DNA of 64,000 nt, taken from assembly GCF_027571405.1 (NCBI RefSeq), contig NZ_CP092968.1:2998001-3062000 (forward strand). The letters run 5' to 3'. This document shows, one piece after another, positions 1-8,340 of this stretch. The DNA comes from Methylocystis parvus OBBP (GTDB taxonomy: Bacteria > Pseudomonadota > Alphaproteobacteria > Rhizobiales > Beijerinckiaceae). Below the pieces are notes generated by a model, which saw only the letters and a list, made by a program, of their open reading frames with translations, was not told where the DNA came from and did not search any database. Within the stretch, counting starts at the first letter, position 1. Each line of letters starts with the position of its first letter. The position numbers and the translations under genes are program-made.

Positions 1-37
1 CGGCTCCCCGAAAAACGACTCAAAAGCCGACCGAACC

Positions 38-547
38 TCAGTTCGGGGCGAAGGGGTGCTTGGCGTCGTTGCGCTTGGCGACGACTTCCGAGGCCTTCGG
101 CTCGCCGGCGACGGCGCGGGCGATGGCTTCCTTCGTGGCGGCGTAGTTGTAGTCCTGGATCTTCTTGTCGTCGTTGGCGTCCCAGTGGATGAACACGCCG
201 ACCGAGATGAACAGGTCGTCGGCTTCCTCGACCGGGATGATGCCTTCGGCGACCGCGTCGGCGACGGCCTTGGCGACGCCGTGCTGGGCCGGGCCGAACA
301 TCTGGACGGCCTGCTTGGCGCCCTTGATGGTGACCTTGTTGAAGAGGATCGTGTTGGGCTTGCAGAGCAGGTTCGGGGCGACGACCGCGAGAAGGGTCGT
401 GAAGCCGTCCTTGTTGTTGACGAGCGCGTTCGCGAAAGCGAGCTCGGCGGCCGAACCGCGCGGTCCAATGATCAGGTCGATATGCGCCACTTCGTTGCCT
501 TCGCCGACGAGCGACTCGCCGACCAGCATCTTGTTGATCTTCGCCAT
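38..547 (-). CDS. fae: Formaldehyde-activating enzyme (Fae)
   Basis: Fae joins formaldehyde to tetrahydromethanopterin (H4MPT) to give methylene-H4MPT, the entry step of formaldehyde oxidation and detoxification in the cytoplasm of methylotrophs. The 169-residue protein is full length for the family. It opens with [17 protein letters not shown], followed by the conserved AHIDLIIG block that carries the catalytic His (residue 22), then the FNKVTIKG and [16 protein letters not shown] blocks typical of Fae. A good ribosome binding site (ggaaagg) precedes the ATG. It is the last gene seen in a minus-strand run mch - ATP-grasp - CitG-like - fae, the order known from other alphaproteobacterial methylotrophs. 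Identification is very secure. Confidence 0.97.
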   Translation of the reverse strand: MAKINKMLVGESLVGEGNEVAHIDLIIGPRGSAAELAFANALVNNKDGFTTLLAVVAPNLLCKPNTILFNKVTIKGAKQAVQMFGPAQHGVAKAVADAVAEGIIPVEEADDLFISVGVFIHWDANDDKKIQDYNYAATKEAIARAVAGEPKASEVVAKRNDAKHPFAPN

Positions 548-684
548 GTGCGTTTCCTTTCCAGTTCCCCCTAGCGTTCGCGCGCATAGCGCCGCGAGCG
601 CACCTATCCTTCGTTTTCGGCGTCAGGCAGAAAGGCCCGACCGGTTGGCCAGATAGCCGCGAGACCACCCCGCGCGGCGCGGAC

Positions 685-1641
685 TCAACCATTTTTGTGC
701 GCGCTTGCCAAGATGGGCGCCAGGGAATCGGCGAAAAGAACGGCCACCGTCAGATCGGCGCTGGTGCCGGGATTCAGCCTGTTTTCCTTAAGCTTACGGT
801 CATAGGCGAGCGCGATGGAGAAGGCGCCTCCGCCTTCGGCGCCTGAGATTTGATCTCGAACCGTCGCGGCTTCGACCCGCAGGAGGTCGGCTTTTTCGAC
901 TCCGTATTTGCGGGCGATGTGGCTGTCCGGAAAAGCGGCGAGGAAGGCCATGAATATGTCGAGCGTCGCGCGCGCGGCGTCGCGGCCTTTTTCCCGGGCG
1001 TTGCGCAACGCATCGAGGCCCGTCTCGAAAATATCGGCGAAATCATGCGCATATTGATAGCCGATGCGGTCGCGGTCGGCCGAAGCGCGCATGGCGTCGA
1101 GCAGCGTGACGTCGGCCGGGCCGGCGACGTCATGAGCCGAGGCCGAGCCGAGCCCGGCCGGATTGGCGCGCAGAATGGCGCGGAAGGCGGCCTGCGCGTC
1201 GGCGACGTCGAGGGCGGCGAGCGCGCGTGCGGTCTCGTCGCGCAGATCGGCGCCTTGCGCCGTCAACGCCGCATGGGCGAGCGGCGCGCAGAGCAGCACA
1301 ATGCCGAGATTGGTGTTCTGCCCCACGGCCGCCCAGGTCGCCTCCACTGCGCCGAGAATGCGCGCGCCGACTGTGAGGCCGGGGCCGGCGATGAAAGGCG
1401 CGGCGGCCTTGGCGCTGGCGATGAAATCCCGCGCCTCCATGCCGTGGCCGGGCGCGAAATGGTGGACATTGCCGGGCTTGGGCGCGGCGAGTTCGGCCTC
1501 GCAGGCGGCGACGAAGGCGGCGGCGACGGCCTGCGCCCGCGCGTCGTTTGCGGGGAGCGGGTCGGAGTGAGGGGCAGAGGCGGTCTCCCTCGCCCCGCTT
1601 GCGGGGAGAGGGTTGGGGTGAGGGGCAGGGGGAAGTGTCAA
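685..1641 (-). CDS. CitG-like triphosphoribosyl-dephospho-CoA synthase family protein of the H4MPT cluster
   Basis: The body, from about residue 38 (VAAAFVAACEAELAAPKPGNVH), matches the CitG/MdcB family, which transfers ATP-derived triphosphoribosyl to dephospho-CoA. Methylotrophs carry a paralog beside mch and fae (orf7 of the Methylobacterium cluster, judged from gene order) that is thought to serve H4MPT biosynthesis; the exact reaction is not settled. Motifs seen are PKPGNVH, the Asn-rich GQNTNLGIVLL and AHDFADIFE. The first 37 residues (PHPNPLPASGARE, then PHSDPLPAND) are translation of two copies of a REP-like repeat at 1545-1627, so the N-terminus is not family sequence. No ATG or GTG lies between the repeat and the conserved domain, so translation must start in the repeat or the true start was lost. 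Confidence 0.85.
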   Translation of the reverse strand: MTLPPAPHPNPLPASGARETASAPHSDPLPANDARAQAVAAAFVAACEAELAAPKPGNVHHFAPGHGMEARDFIASAKAAAPFIAGPGLTVGARILGAVEATWAAVGQNTNLGIVLLCAPLAHAALTAQGADLRDETARALAALDVADAQAAFRAILRANPAGLGSASAHDVAGPADVTLLDAMRASADRDRIGYQYAHDFADIFETGLDALRNAREKGRDAARATLDIFMAFLAAFPDSHIARKYGVEKADLLRVEAATVRDQISGAEGGGAFSIALAYDRKLKENRLNPGTSADLTVAVLFADSLAPILASAHKNG

Positions 1642-1735
1642 TTCTGTCAGCTCATGGTCCGCCGTGAGACGGAAAGGCGCGGAAAGCCGCCTCGCCCCTC
1701 ACCCTAACCCTCTCCCCGCAGTGCGGGGAGAGGGA
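1545..1735. repeat. REP-like repeat cluster (three copies of a CCCTCTCCCCGC-type palindrome)
   Basis: Copies lie at about 1545-1577 (degenerate), 1583-1627 and, inverted, 1694-1735. The core is an inverted repeat of the type tctcccc-gc-ggggaga flanked by a ctcacccyaaccc arm. It matches the dispersed repeat that reads LTPTLSP or HPNPLPASGARE when translated and is common in alphaproteobacteria. The copies sit across the junction of the ATP-grasp and CitG-like genes and are read into both proteins: the C-terminal residues PSPRTAGRGLG of the first and the N-terminal residues of the second. Confidence 0.75.
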
Positions 1736-2658
1736 ATCATGGCGAGCGCGTCGGCGGCCAGACGCTCGGCGATGGAGAAGGGCGCGATGCGTTGCAGGCC
1801 GCTCCAGCCGGGCATGGAGTTGACCTCCAGCGCCATGGGTTTTCCGTCTGCCCCGGCGATCAGGTCGACTCCGGCCATGACCGTCCCCATCGCTTCCGAC
1901 GCCGCGAGCGCCATATCGCGCTCCGCCTTTGTCGGCGCCGCCGCGACGGGGCGCGCGCCCTGGCGGACATTGGTGATCCAATGGCTGGAGCGCCGCTTCA
2001 TCGCCGCGACCGCCTCGCCGCGCGAGACGAGGATGCGCATGTCTTCATAGGGCGGACGGCTCGGGCCGACGAAGCGCTGGAGATAGAAGACGCCACGCGC
2101 CTCTTCGGTTGAGGGAATGTCGCTTTCCTTTTCGATCAGCCGGACGCCCCAGCCCTGCGCGCCGAAAAGCGGCTTCATCACGAGCGGGCCCTTCGGCAGC
2201 TCGCGTCGCGCGATGGCGCGCGCCTGAGCCAGGCTCTGCGTCGCGAAGGTTTCGGGCGCGGGCACGCCGGCGCGAGCGAGCAGGAAGCTCGCCATGCTCT
2301 TGTCGGTGCAGCGCTCGATGGCGCGCGCGCCGTTGACGAGCGGCACGCCAAGCGCCTCCAGCGCATGCAGAACGCCAAGCCGCATGGTGATCGCCTCGAG
2401 CGAACCGTCGCCGATGGCGCGGACGATTGCGAGATCGGGGAGACCGCGAAAGCCGGGAATGGCGAGACCGTGGGGCCGGGTCGTGTCGATGCGGCACGCG
2501 AAGAGCCGCACGGCGACAGGCGTCGCGCCGAGCGCCCGAAAAGCCGCGAGCGTATGCTCGACATGCCAGTCGAGCTTGTCGGTGAAGACGGCGACGCGAG
2601 GGGTTTTTCTCACCAGAGCGCCACCGGGCGGTTTCGCGCGCAACGCCTCCAGCGTCAT
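1699..2658 (-). CDS. ATP-grasp ligase of the H4MPT cluster (RimK/MptN-like)
   Basis: The protein has the ATP-grasp fold of RimK-type amino-acid ligases: an N-terminal domain (RVAVFTDKLDWHVEH), the ATP-binding stretch LPKGPLVMKPLFGAQGWGVRL with its Lys and Gly-rich loop, and the metal-binding end MAGVDLIAGADGKPMALEVNSMPGW with the E-x-N pair. Methylotroph genomes carry this gene next to mch (orf5 by gene order); a role as glutamate ligase in H4MPT side-chain synthesis is the usual guess. I chose the ATG at 2658; a GTG at 2613, immediately before RKTPRVAVF, is at least as plausible because the residues in between derive from a palindromic repeat at 2657-2679. The last 11 residues also come from a repeat. 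Confidence 0.85.
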   Translation of the reverse strand: MTLEALRAKPPGGALVRKTPRVAVFTDKLDWHVEHTLAAFRALGATPVAVRLFACRIDTTRPHGLAIPGFRGLPDLAIVRAIGDGSLEAITMRLGVLHALEALGVPLVNGARAIERCTDKSMASFLLARAGVPAPETFATQSLAQARAIARRELPKGPLVMKPLFGAQGWGVRLIEKESDIPSTEEARGVFYLQRFVGPSRPPYEDMRILVSRGEAVAAMKRRSSHWITNVRQGARPVAAAPTKAERDMALAASEAMGTVMAGVDLIAGADGKPMALEVNSMPGWSGLQRIAPFSIAERLAADALAMIPSPRTAGRGLG

Positions 2659-2679
2659 GGCCGGCCTTGTGCCGGCCAT
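2657..2679. repeat. REP-like palindrome, copy 1 (ATGGCCGGC / GCCGGCCAT)
   Basis: A perfect 9-bp inverted repeat with a 5-base loop, followed by ccacgc. This is the VMAGLVPAIH-type dispersed repeat common in alphaproteobacteria. It overlaps the annotated start of the ATP-grasp gene. Confidence 0.7.
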
Positions 2680-2780
2680 CCACGCCGAGCCGCAAAAGCG
2701 CAATCAGAATGCATTCACGCGCCTCTGCCGCAACGGGGCTCCGCCGCCGCGCGGCCATTTTTGTTCACATCGCAACGTAT

Positions 2781-2803
2781 ATGGCCGGGTCAAGCCCGGC
2801 CAT
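2781..2803. repeat. REP-like palindrome, copy 2 (ATGGCCGGG / CCCGGCCAT)
   Basis: A perfect 9-bp inverted repeat with a 5-base loop (tcaag), followed by gacgcgg, in the gap between mch and the ATP-grasp gene. It is the same family as the copy at 2657-2679 and could act as a processing or partial termination hairpin within the operon. Confidence 0.7.
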
Positions 2804-2825
2804 GACGCGGTTGGTCCGCTCGGAA

Positions 2826-3803
2826 TTATCCCCCGAAGGACTTGTCCAGCAGCTCTTCGTTGATCTTGCCGGCGCGGAAGGTTTCGCCGGTCTCGACCGC
2901 CGTCACCAGCGCTTCGGCCGGCGAGAAGAGGCTGCCGTCGACTTTGTAGAAGTCGTATTCATAGGCCTTGAAGATGTCGGCGAAAGGCTGGCCGTAGTCG
3001 CGCGAATTGAAGCTCGGCAGCTTCTCGGCCAGCTCCTTGGCGGCCGCTGCGGGACCCGTCACGAAGAGATGGGCGCGGCCGGCATAGATGATCGCGTCAT
3101 TGGTGCGGCCCATCGCCTTGACGAAATCCGGATGCGGCGGCGAAAGCGGCGCGGTGGCGACGCCGTCGACGATGTTTTCCAGCGGAAAATGCAGCTCATG
3201 CGCCTTGTGCAGCGCGACTTCGAGCACGCGGCCGACGACCTGCGCGCCGCCCGCGAGCGAATGCGTCGGCGCGTAGACGAAGGCGACCTTGTCGGGCGAG
3301 AGGCCGGACTTGTCGGCGACCTTTCTGACGACTTCCGGCGGCGGCGCCTTGTCGCTCTCCAGCACGATCGTCACGCGCTCGGCTTTGTCCTTATAGGTCA
3401 GCTCCTCGAAAAGCTTCTCGACGCGGGCCTGGGCGCGGCCGGGCCCGGAGCCGAGCGCGAAGAATTTCTCGTGCTGCAGGCTCCAGCCGGCATATTGGCT
3501 GGCGAGGCAGGCGACGACGGGATCGTTCGAGGCGACCGTGAGCCAGAACGGCCATTTGGCGGCGCCCGGCGCGTGCGAGAGCGTGACCTTGCCGAGGCCC
3601 CCCATGCAGATTTCGGTGAGCAGAAGGCCGACATCCACGCCGCCCGCAACCTTGGCGCCGGCGTCGATCAGCAACTCGCCGAGGCTGCCGCGCGAAACCG
3701 CGACGCGGTAGCGGTCGGCGCCGGCGACGAGCCGGTCGACGATCTCGCCCGCGAGAGTGTTGACGCTGGCCGTCGCGCGGCCCGTGTTTTCGCTAGCGCT
3801 CAC
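2826..3803 (-). CDS. mch: Methenyl-H4MPT cyclohydrolase
   Basis: Mch hydrolyses methenyl-H4MPT to formyl-H4MPT, the third step of H4MPT-linked formaldehyde oxidation. The 325-residue length is normal. Family blocks seen are SVNTLAGEIVDRLV at the N-terminus, LLTEICMGGLGKVTL with the conserved Gly-rich turn, VASNDPVVACLASQYAGW, FALGSGPGRAQA and FVYAPTHSLAGGAQVVGRVLEVALHK. The start is GTG, with ggaagg 8 bases upstream. It is the first gene of the minus-strand H4MPT run that ends in fae. The plus-strand side starts a different transcription unit. Confidence 0.97.
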   Translation of the reverse strand: MSASENTGRATASVNTLAGEIVDRLVAGADRYRVAVSRGSLGELLIDAGAKVAGGVDVGLLLTEICMGGLGKVTLSHAPGAAKWPFWLTVASNDPVVACLASQYAGWSLQHEKFFALGSGPGRAQARVEKLFEELTYKDKAERVTIVLESDKAPPPEVVRKVADKSGLSPDKVAFVYAPTHSLAGGAQVVGRVLEVALHKAHELHFPLENIVDGVATAPLSPPHPDFVKAMGRTNDAIIYAGRAHLFVTGPAAAAKELAEKLPSFNSRDYGQPFADIFKAYEYDFYKVDGSLFSPAEALVTAVETGETFRAGKINEELLDKSFGG

Positions 3804-4031
3804 TTGTGGTCCTTCCCTGGAAATTTTTGTGGCTCTACCGCTCGATCTCCCGCTGTTCTACGAGCGAAAAATCCCGTTCAGCGGTCGCGCGGGCGGGAAC
3901 TTATCGGGCTTTGCGCCGAAACGAAAGCGGGCTCGAAAAGGCGTAATGTCGGGAAGGTCTTCACCTCTGTCGCGCGGGCTTCACGCGACGCGCGTAATTC
4001 CTCGATTCTTAATCTCTCGGGGCGCATGATC

Positions 4032-4190
4032 ATGAACGCACATTCCGCGCAGCGCCCTTCCTGCGGCGACTCCAAACATATCTCGCCGCGCGATCTGGCC
4101 ATCGCTCTCCTGGCCATTGCAGGCGTCGTCTTCGCGAATGTCGGCGTCGTGCGCGCCCTCGACATTGCGCTAGACGCCATTCACCGCTGA
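4032..4190 (+). CDS. Possible small membrane protein, 52 residues
   Basis: A short reading frame begins MNAHSAQRPSCGDS and continues into one hydrophobic helix (LAIALLAIAGVVFANVGVV), ending ALDAIHR. I recognise no family. An alternative ATG lies 6 bases upstream at 4026. No strong ribosome binding site is visible (ctcgggg). The main support is a clean terminator 70 bases downstream on the same strand (4260-4281) and coding-like base use. The remaining stretch 3804-4031 holds only the mch leader and nothing else I can identify. Confidence 0.4.
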   Translation: MNAHSAQRPSCGDSKHISPRDLAIALLAIAGVVFANVGVVRALDIALDAIHR

Positions 4191-4259
4191 ACGCGGTCAG
4201 CGACCCTTCCGCCTACCGCGCGCCTTCCGTTCCGTCTGGACGGGAGGTTCTCTTTTCTC

Positions 4260-4281
4260 GCCCGGTCGGGCTGTCTTTTTT
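4260..4281 (+). terminator. Rho-independent terminator
   Basis: The inverted repeat GCCC-GGTC-GGGC is followed by tgtctttttt. It would end a plus-strand transcript reading through the small frame at 4032-4190. Confidence 0.55.
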
Positions 4282-4385
4282 GATTCGCTGTCATCCGAAC
4301 GGATGATTTGGGCCCGTTAGATCGTGGCAGAATTTACCGCATTATTGTCGTTGCGCGGTCTCGGTCCGAGCGGGAAACTTTCTCC

Positions 4386-5435
4386 ATGGCGCGAATTAAG
4401 GCACCGTTTGACCCAATCGTCTTCGAGCGTGAGGCTGATCGCTCGCAGGTCCAGCGAATGCGCAGGATCGGCTTTCTGATCTACCCCGATTTCGAAATAC
4501 TGGATCTTTGCGGTCCGCTTGACGCTTTCTACTACGCGGAACGCTCGCTCGGAATGACTGGCCGCACGAATGAGCCCGGCTATCAGACGGTGGTGATCGC
4601 GCCTGAAAAAGGGCTGGTCAAAGCCAAATGCGGCCTTGAAATCCATGCGGCGCACGATCTCTCGGACATCGCTGGCGGGCTCGATACGCTGATCGTCTCG
4701 GGCGGCGAAGGGGTGATGGCCGCTTGCGCCGACGAGGCGCTCGTCGAATGGATCAAGACGATGGCCTCGCGCGTGCGGCGCGTCGCCTCGATCTGCAACG
4801 GCGCCTTTCTTCTCGCCCGCTCGGGACTGCTGAACAACCGCAAAGTCACGACCCACTGGCTTTACAGCGAACAGCTCGCGGCGGCCTATCCTTCGGTCAC
4901 GGTCGAGCCCAACCTCATCTTCGTGCGCGACGGCGGCGTCTATACGTCCGGCGGCATCACGGCGGGCATCGACCTCGCATTGGCGCTCATCGAAGAAGAC
5001 CTCGGCCGGGAGGTTCCGCGCATGATCGCGGGGGTGATGGTCGTCTTTCTGCGCCGGCCCGGCGGACAGGCGCAGTTCAGTCCTTTCCTGCAAGGCGAAA
5101 AGACGAATTGCCGGGACATCGCCGAGCTGAAGTCCTGGATACTCGGCAATGCGGGCGAAAATCTTACCGTCGAGCGCCTGTCCGCGCAGGTCGCGATGAG
5201 CCCGCGTAATTTTGCGCGGCGATTTCTGGCGGAGGTCGGAGTCACGCCAGCGCGTTTTGTCGAATATGCGAGAGTCGAAGCGGCGCGTTGCCGTCTGGAG
5301 CAATCGAATCTTTCTCTACGAGCGGTCGCGGAGGATTGCGGCTTCGCGACGCTCGAGCGCATGCGGCGCGCCTTCAAACGCAATCTGAATGTCGGGCCAC
5401 ACGAATATCGCGAGCGGTTTCAAACGACTTTGTAA
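4386..5435 (+). CDS. DJ-1/PfpI-AraC fusion transcriptional regulator (FtrA/CdhR type)
   Basis: Residues 25-190 form a DJ-1/PfpI (class I glutamine amidotransferase-like) domain: RRIGFLIYPDFEILDLCGPLDAF, then the nucleophile-elbow block ASICNGAFLLARSGLL with Cys, then VTTHW. Residues 240-345 are an AraC-type double helix-turn-helix (ENLTVERLSAQVAMSPRNFARRF and LSLRAVAEDCGFATLERMRRAFKRN). The DJ-1 domain in this class usually senses a small metabolite rather than catalysing. I chose the ATG at 4386 (MARIKAPFD); a TTG at 4308 and an ATG at 4459 are alternatives. hypX starts 17 bases after its stop codon and is probably co-transcribed or controlled by it. Confidence 0.9.
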   Translation: MARIKAPFDPIVFEREADRSQVQRMRRIGFLIYPDFEILDLCGPLDAFYYAERSLGMTGRTNEPGYQTVVIAPEKGLVKAKCGLEIHAAHDLSDIAGGLDTLIVSGGEGVMAACADEALVEWIKTMASRVRRVASICNGAFLLARSGLLNNRKVTTHWLYSEQLAAAYPSVTVEPNLIFVRDGGVYTSGGITAGIDLALALIEEDLGREVPRMIAGVMVVFLRRPGGQAQFSPFLQGEKTNCRDIAELKSWILGNAGENLTVERLSAQVAMSPRNFARRFLAEVGVTPARFVEYARVEAARCRLEQSNLSLRAVAEDCGFATLERMRRAFKRNLNVGPHEYRERFQTTL

Positions 5436-5452
5436 GACAATGGAGGGCAGCC

Positions 5453-7240
5453 ATGAATATTTTATTCCTCACCACGGCGCATAACAGCCTGAGTCAGCGT
5501 CTGCTGATCGAACTGACCGAGCGCGGACACAAAATCACGGTTTCGATCGCCGACGGCGAGGCGGCGATGCTGGGGGCCGTCGCGCGCGAGAACCCGGACC
5601 TCATCATCGCGCCCATGCTGAAAGCCGCCATTCCGGAGGAAATCTGGTCGAAGCGCGTCTGTCTCATTGTGCATCCGGGGATAATGGGCGATCGCGGACC
5701 GTCTTCGCTCGATTGGGCGATCGCGGAAGGCGCGCCGCGCTGGGGCGTGACCGTCCTGCAGGCGGCCGCCGAAATGGACGCCGGGCCGATCTGGGCGAGC
5801 CATGAATTCCCGTTGCCGCAAGTGGCTGACGCCAAAGGAAGCCTCTATCGCAACGAGGTGACGGAGGCCGCGGTCAAGGGCGTGCTGGAGGCGGTCGAGA
5901 AATTCGAGTCCCGGCGCTTCCGCCCCGTTCCGCTCGACTATGCGCGGCCCGAGATGCGCGGCCGCCTGCGGCCGACCATGGCGCAGAAGGATCGCGCGAT
6001 CGACTGGGCGCGCGATCGCACGGACGAGGTCGTGCGAAAACTCCGTGCGGCCGACAGCGCGCCGGGCGTGCTCGACTCGATCTTCGGCCTGCCTGTTTTT
6101 CTTTACGGCGCGCATAACGAAGACCGGCTGAAGGGCGCGCCCGGCGCCGTCATCGCCCAGCGCGACGGCGCCATCTGTCGCGCGACGGTCGACGGCGCGG
6201 TGTGGATCACGCATCTCAAGCTCAAAAGAGAGGCGTCGCATGACGCCGACCGCCGCTTCGCCAAACAGGGTTACGCCTATTGCGACGCTGAGTTCCGCCC
6301 GATCTCGGGGATCAAATTGCCCGCGACGCAGATATTGGGACCGCTCATGCGCGGCGTTCCGGAGGCCGTGCTGCCGGTCGTCGCTGAACTCGATTGCCGC
6401 AGCTATCGCGAAATCCGCTATGTCGAGCGCGACGGCGTCGGTCACATTTATTTCGACTTCTACAATGGCGCGATGAGCACGGAGCAGTGCTATCGCTTGC
6501 GCGACGCTTTCCTTTTTGCGCGCAGCCGGCCGACGCGCGTCATCGTTCTGCAGGGCGGCAAGGATTTCTTCTCCAACGGCATCCATTTGAACGTCATCGA
6601 AGCCGCCGACGATCCGGCGGTGGAGTCGTGGCGCAACATCAACGCCATCGACGACGTCGTCTACGAAATCCTCAACACGATGTCTCACATCGTCGTCGCC
6701 AGCCTGCGCGGCAACGCCGGCGCCGGCGGCGCGATTCTCGCGCTGGCCGCGGACAAGGTCTTCGCGCGCGACGGGGTCGTGTTCAATCCGCACTATAAAG
6801 GCATGGGCGGGCTCTATGGCTCGGAATACTGGACCTATGTGCTTCCCCGGCGCGTCGGCGCGCCGCGCGCGCAGGAATTGACGGAAGCTTGCCGCCCGAT
6901 GGGAACCGACGAGGCGAAGAGGATCGGCTTCGTCGACGGCGTCTTCGCCGGAGACGTCGCGGGGTTCGAGCGTCAGGTCGCGGCGCAGGCCGCTTCGATC
7001 GCGAGTCGCGGCGATTTCTGGAATCTGCTGCGCGACAAGCATGAGCGGCGCGTGAACGACGAGCGCGCAAAGCCGCTCGCCGCCTATCGCGCCGAAGAAC
7101 TTGCGAAGATGAAGGTGAATTTCTTCGGTCCCGACGCGGCCTATCACCGCGCGCGCGAGAATTTTGTCTTCAAGGGGCGCGCGCCCGCGGCGAAGGCGGA
7201 CCGCTCTTCCGCGCCGGAGCGGCTTTCACACGCGGTCTGA
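5453..7240 (+). CDS. hypX: HypX/HoxX-type formyl-transferase/crotonase fusion protein
   Basis: HypX makes the CO ligand of the [NiFe]-hydrogenase active site from a formyl group (formyl-THF via a CoA thioester) under oxic conditions. Residues 1-280 are the formyl-THF hydrolase/transferase-like half, with VHPGIMGDRGPSSLDWAI (His74) and AAEMDAGPIWA (Asp109). Residues 330-560 are an enoyl-CoA hydratase-like half, with the oxyanion blocks FFSNGIHLN and RGNAGAGGAILALA and the HypX signature GSEYWTYVLPRR. Length (595) is near the family norm. The ATG at 5453 has ggagg 7 bases upstream; the frame is open further upstream but overlaps the regulator gene. No hup, hox or other hyp gene is in the window, so its partner is elsewhere or it does something else. 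Confidence 0.9.
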   Translation: MNILFLTTAHNSLSQRLLIELTERGHKITVSIADGEAAMLGAVARENPDLIIAPMLKAAIPEEIWSKRVCLIVHPGIMGDRGPSSLDWAIAEGAPRWGVTVLQAAAEMDAGPIWASHEFPLPQVADAKGSLYRNEVTEAAVKGVLEAVEKFESRRFRPVPLDYARPEMRGRLRPTMAQKDRAIDWARDRTDEVVRKLRAADSAPGVLDSIFGLPVFLYGAHNEDRLKGAPGAVIAQRDGAICRATVDGAVWITHLKLKREASHDADRRFAKQGYAYCDAEFRPISGIKLPATQILGPLMRGVPEAVLPVVAELDCRSYREIRYVERDGVGHIYFDFYNGAMSTEQCYRLRDAFLFARSRPTRVIVLQGGKDFFSNGIHLNVIEAADDPAVESWRNINAIDDVVYEILNTMSHIVVASLRGNAGAGGAILALAADKVFARDGVVFNPHYKGMGGLYGSEYWTYVLPRRVGAPRAQELTEACRPMGTDEAKRIGFVDGVFAGDVAGFERQVAAQAASIASRGDFWNLLRDKHERRVNDERAKPLAAYRAEELAKMKVNFFGPDAAYHRARENFVFKGRAPAAKADRSSAPERLSHAV

Positions 7241-7264
7241 GCTTGGGCCCCGGCGTCGCGTCGC

Positions 7265-8257
7265 TCACGCTTTCTCGCCCCGGCGCGCGAGCGACCATGA
7301 GCGATAGGCGCCGGGCGTCATGCCGGCATAGCGTCGAAAGGCGCGCCGAAAGCTCGTTTCGTCCGCATAGCCCGTCGCCGTCGCCAGTTGCTTGACCGAA
7401 CTATGCGTCGTTTCGAGCAGCATGCGCGCGGCCTCGAAGCGCACGCGATCGAGAAAATGTTTCGGCGTCTCGCCCGTCGCTTCCTTCAGCCGCCGATGCA
7501 GCGTGCGCTCCGAAACATTGAGCGCGCGCGCGAGCTGGGTCGAGGTCAGCGGGGCGTCGCCCGCCTGACGCACCACATGCTCGGCCTCCAGCACGAAGGG
7601 ATTCGAGGCGGTGAGATGGCCCGGCGGAATATAGATCGTCTGCGTCGAGGGGACCGTGTCGACGACCGTGTAATCGGCCGCCTTTTTCGCCGCCTCGGCG
7701 CCGCATAATTCGCGAATGACATGCAGGGAGAGATCGATCCACGAGAGGGGACCCCCGGCGGTGACGACGCGTCTGTCCTCCATGAAGGAGGCGCCCCAGG
7801 CGACGTCGGCGCGCGGATAGCGGGACCGCAATTCGTCATGCCGCCACCAGGTCGTCGCGCAGCGGCGCCCGTCGAGGAGCCCCGCTTCGCCCAAAAGGAA
7901 AACCCCGTTGCACGAACCTGCGACGATCGCGCCCAAAGCGTGCTGGCGCCGCAGCCAGCCGGCGGCGGCGTTGAGATCCGCCGCCTGCGGCAGTGGGGCG
8001 TCGCAGCTGCACAGAAAAGGCGGGACGATGATCGCCGCGCAGGCGTCCAGCGACGCGAAGGATGCGTCCATCGCATGGGAGCGGCCGAACCCGTCGCGGA
8101 CAGGCTTGCCGTCATAGCTCGCCGTCACGACCCGATAGGGGTTCGGCCGCGATTTCGAGGCCAGCATGCGCCGGCTCATGGCGAGAAGATCGGCGGCGCC
8201 GATCAGACCCTGACCCAGACAATCCTCATAACCGAGAATGGCGATGTCCATTTCCAT
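7265..8257 (-). CDS. DJ-1/PfpI-AraC fusion transcriptional regulator, divergent from pmoC
   Basis: This is a second regulator of the FtrA/CdhR type. Residues 1-190 are the DJ-1/PfpI-like domain (MDIAILGYEDCLGQGLIGAADLL, then IVAGSCNGVFLLGEAGLLDGRRCATTWW with the elbow Cys). Residues 225-325 are the AraC double helix-turn-helix (LARALNVSERTLHRRLKEATG and VKQLATATGYADETSFRRAFRR). I chose the ATG at 8257 because of the acggag ribosome binding site; the frame stays open to 8341 but that part looks non-coding. It converges on hypX and diverges from pmoC, sharing a 156-base control region with repeated TGGCA boxes, so it is a candidate regulator of pmoC. No direct evidence for that. Confidence 0.9.
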   Translation of the reverse strand: MEMDIAILGYEDCLGQGLIGAADLLAMSRRMLASKSRPNPYRVVTASYDGKPVRDGFGRSHAMDASFASLDACAAIIVPPFLCSCDAPLPQAADLNAAAGWLRRQHALGAIVAGSCNGVFLLGEAGLLDGRRCATTWWRHDELRSRYPRADVAWGASFMEDRRVVTAGGPLSWIDLSLHVIRELCGAEAAKKAADYTVVDTVPSTQTIYIPPGHLTASNPFVLEAEHVVRQAGDAPLTSTQLARALNVSERTLHRRLKEATGETPKHFLDRVRFEAARMLLETTHSSVKQLATATGYADETSFRRAFRRYAGMTPGAYRSWSLARRGEKA

Positions 8258-8285
8258 CTCCGTCTGGCGGGAATTGCCTCTCCAA

Positions 8286-8340
8286 TGGCAAGTTCGCTGG
8301 CAGATACTGCAAGAGTAATGGCAAATCCGCCATGCTGGCA
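8286..8340 (+). promoter_or_regulatory. Four TGGCA direct repeats between araC-type gene and pmoC
   Basis: TGGCA occurs at 8286, 8298, 8319 and 8336, all on the plus strand, within the 156-base divergent intergenic region. AraC-family proteins bind as dimers to directly repeated half-sites, so these could be operators for the divergent regulator. I tested the boxes as a sigma-54 -24/-12 pair; the GG to GC distance is wrong. Confidence 0.35.

Noticed and set aside
8281..8340. Sigma-54 promoter for pmoC
   Set aside because: The TGGCA boxes resemble a -24 element, but GG to GC distances are 7, 8, 11 or 12 bases, not 10.
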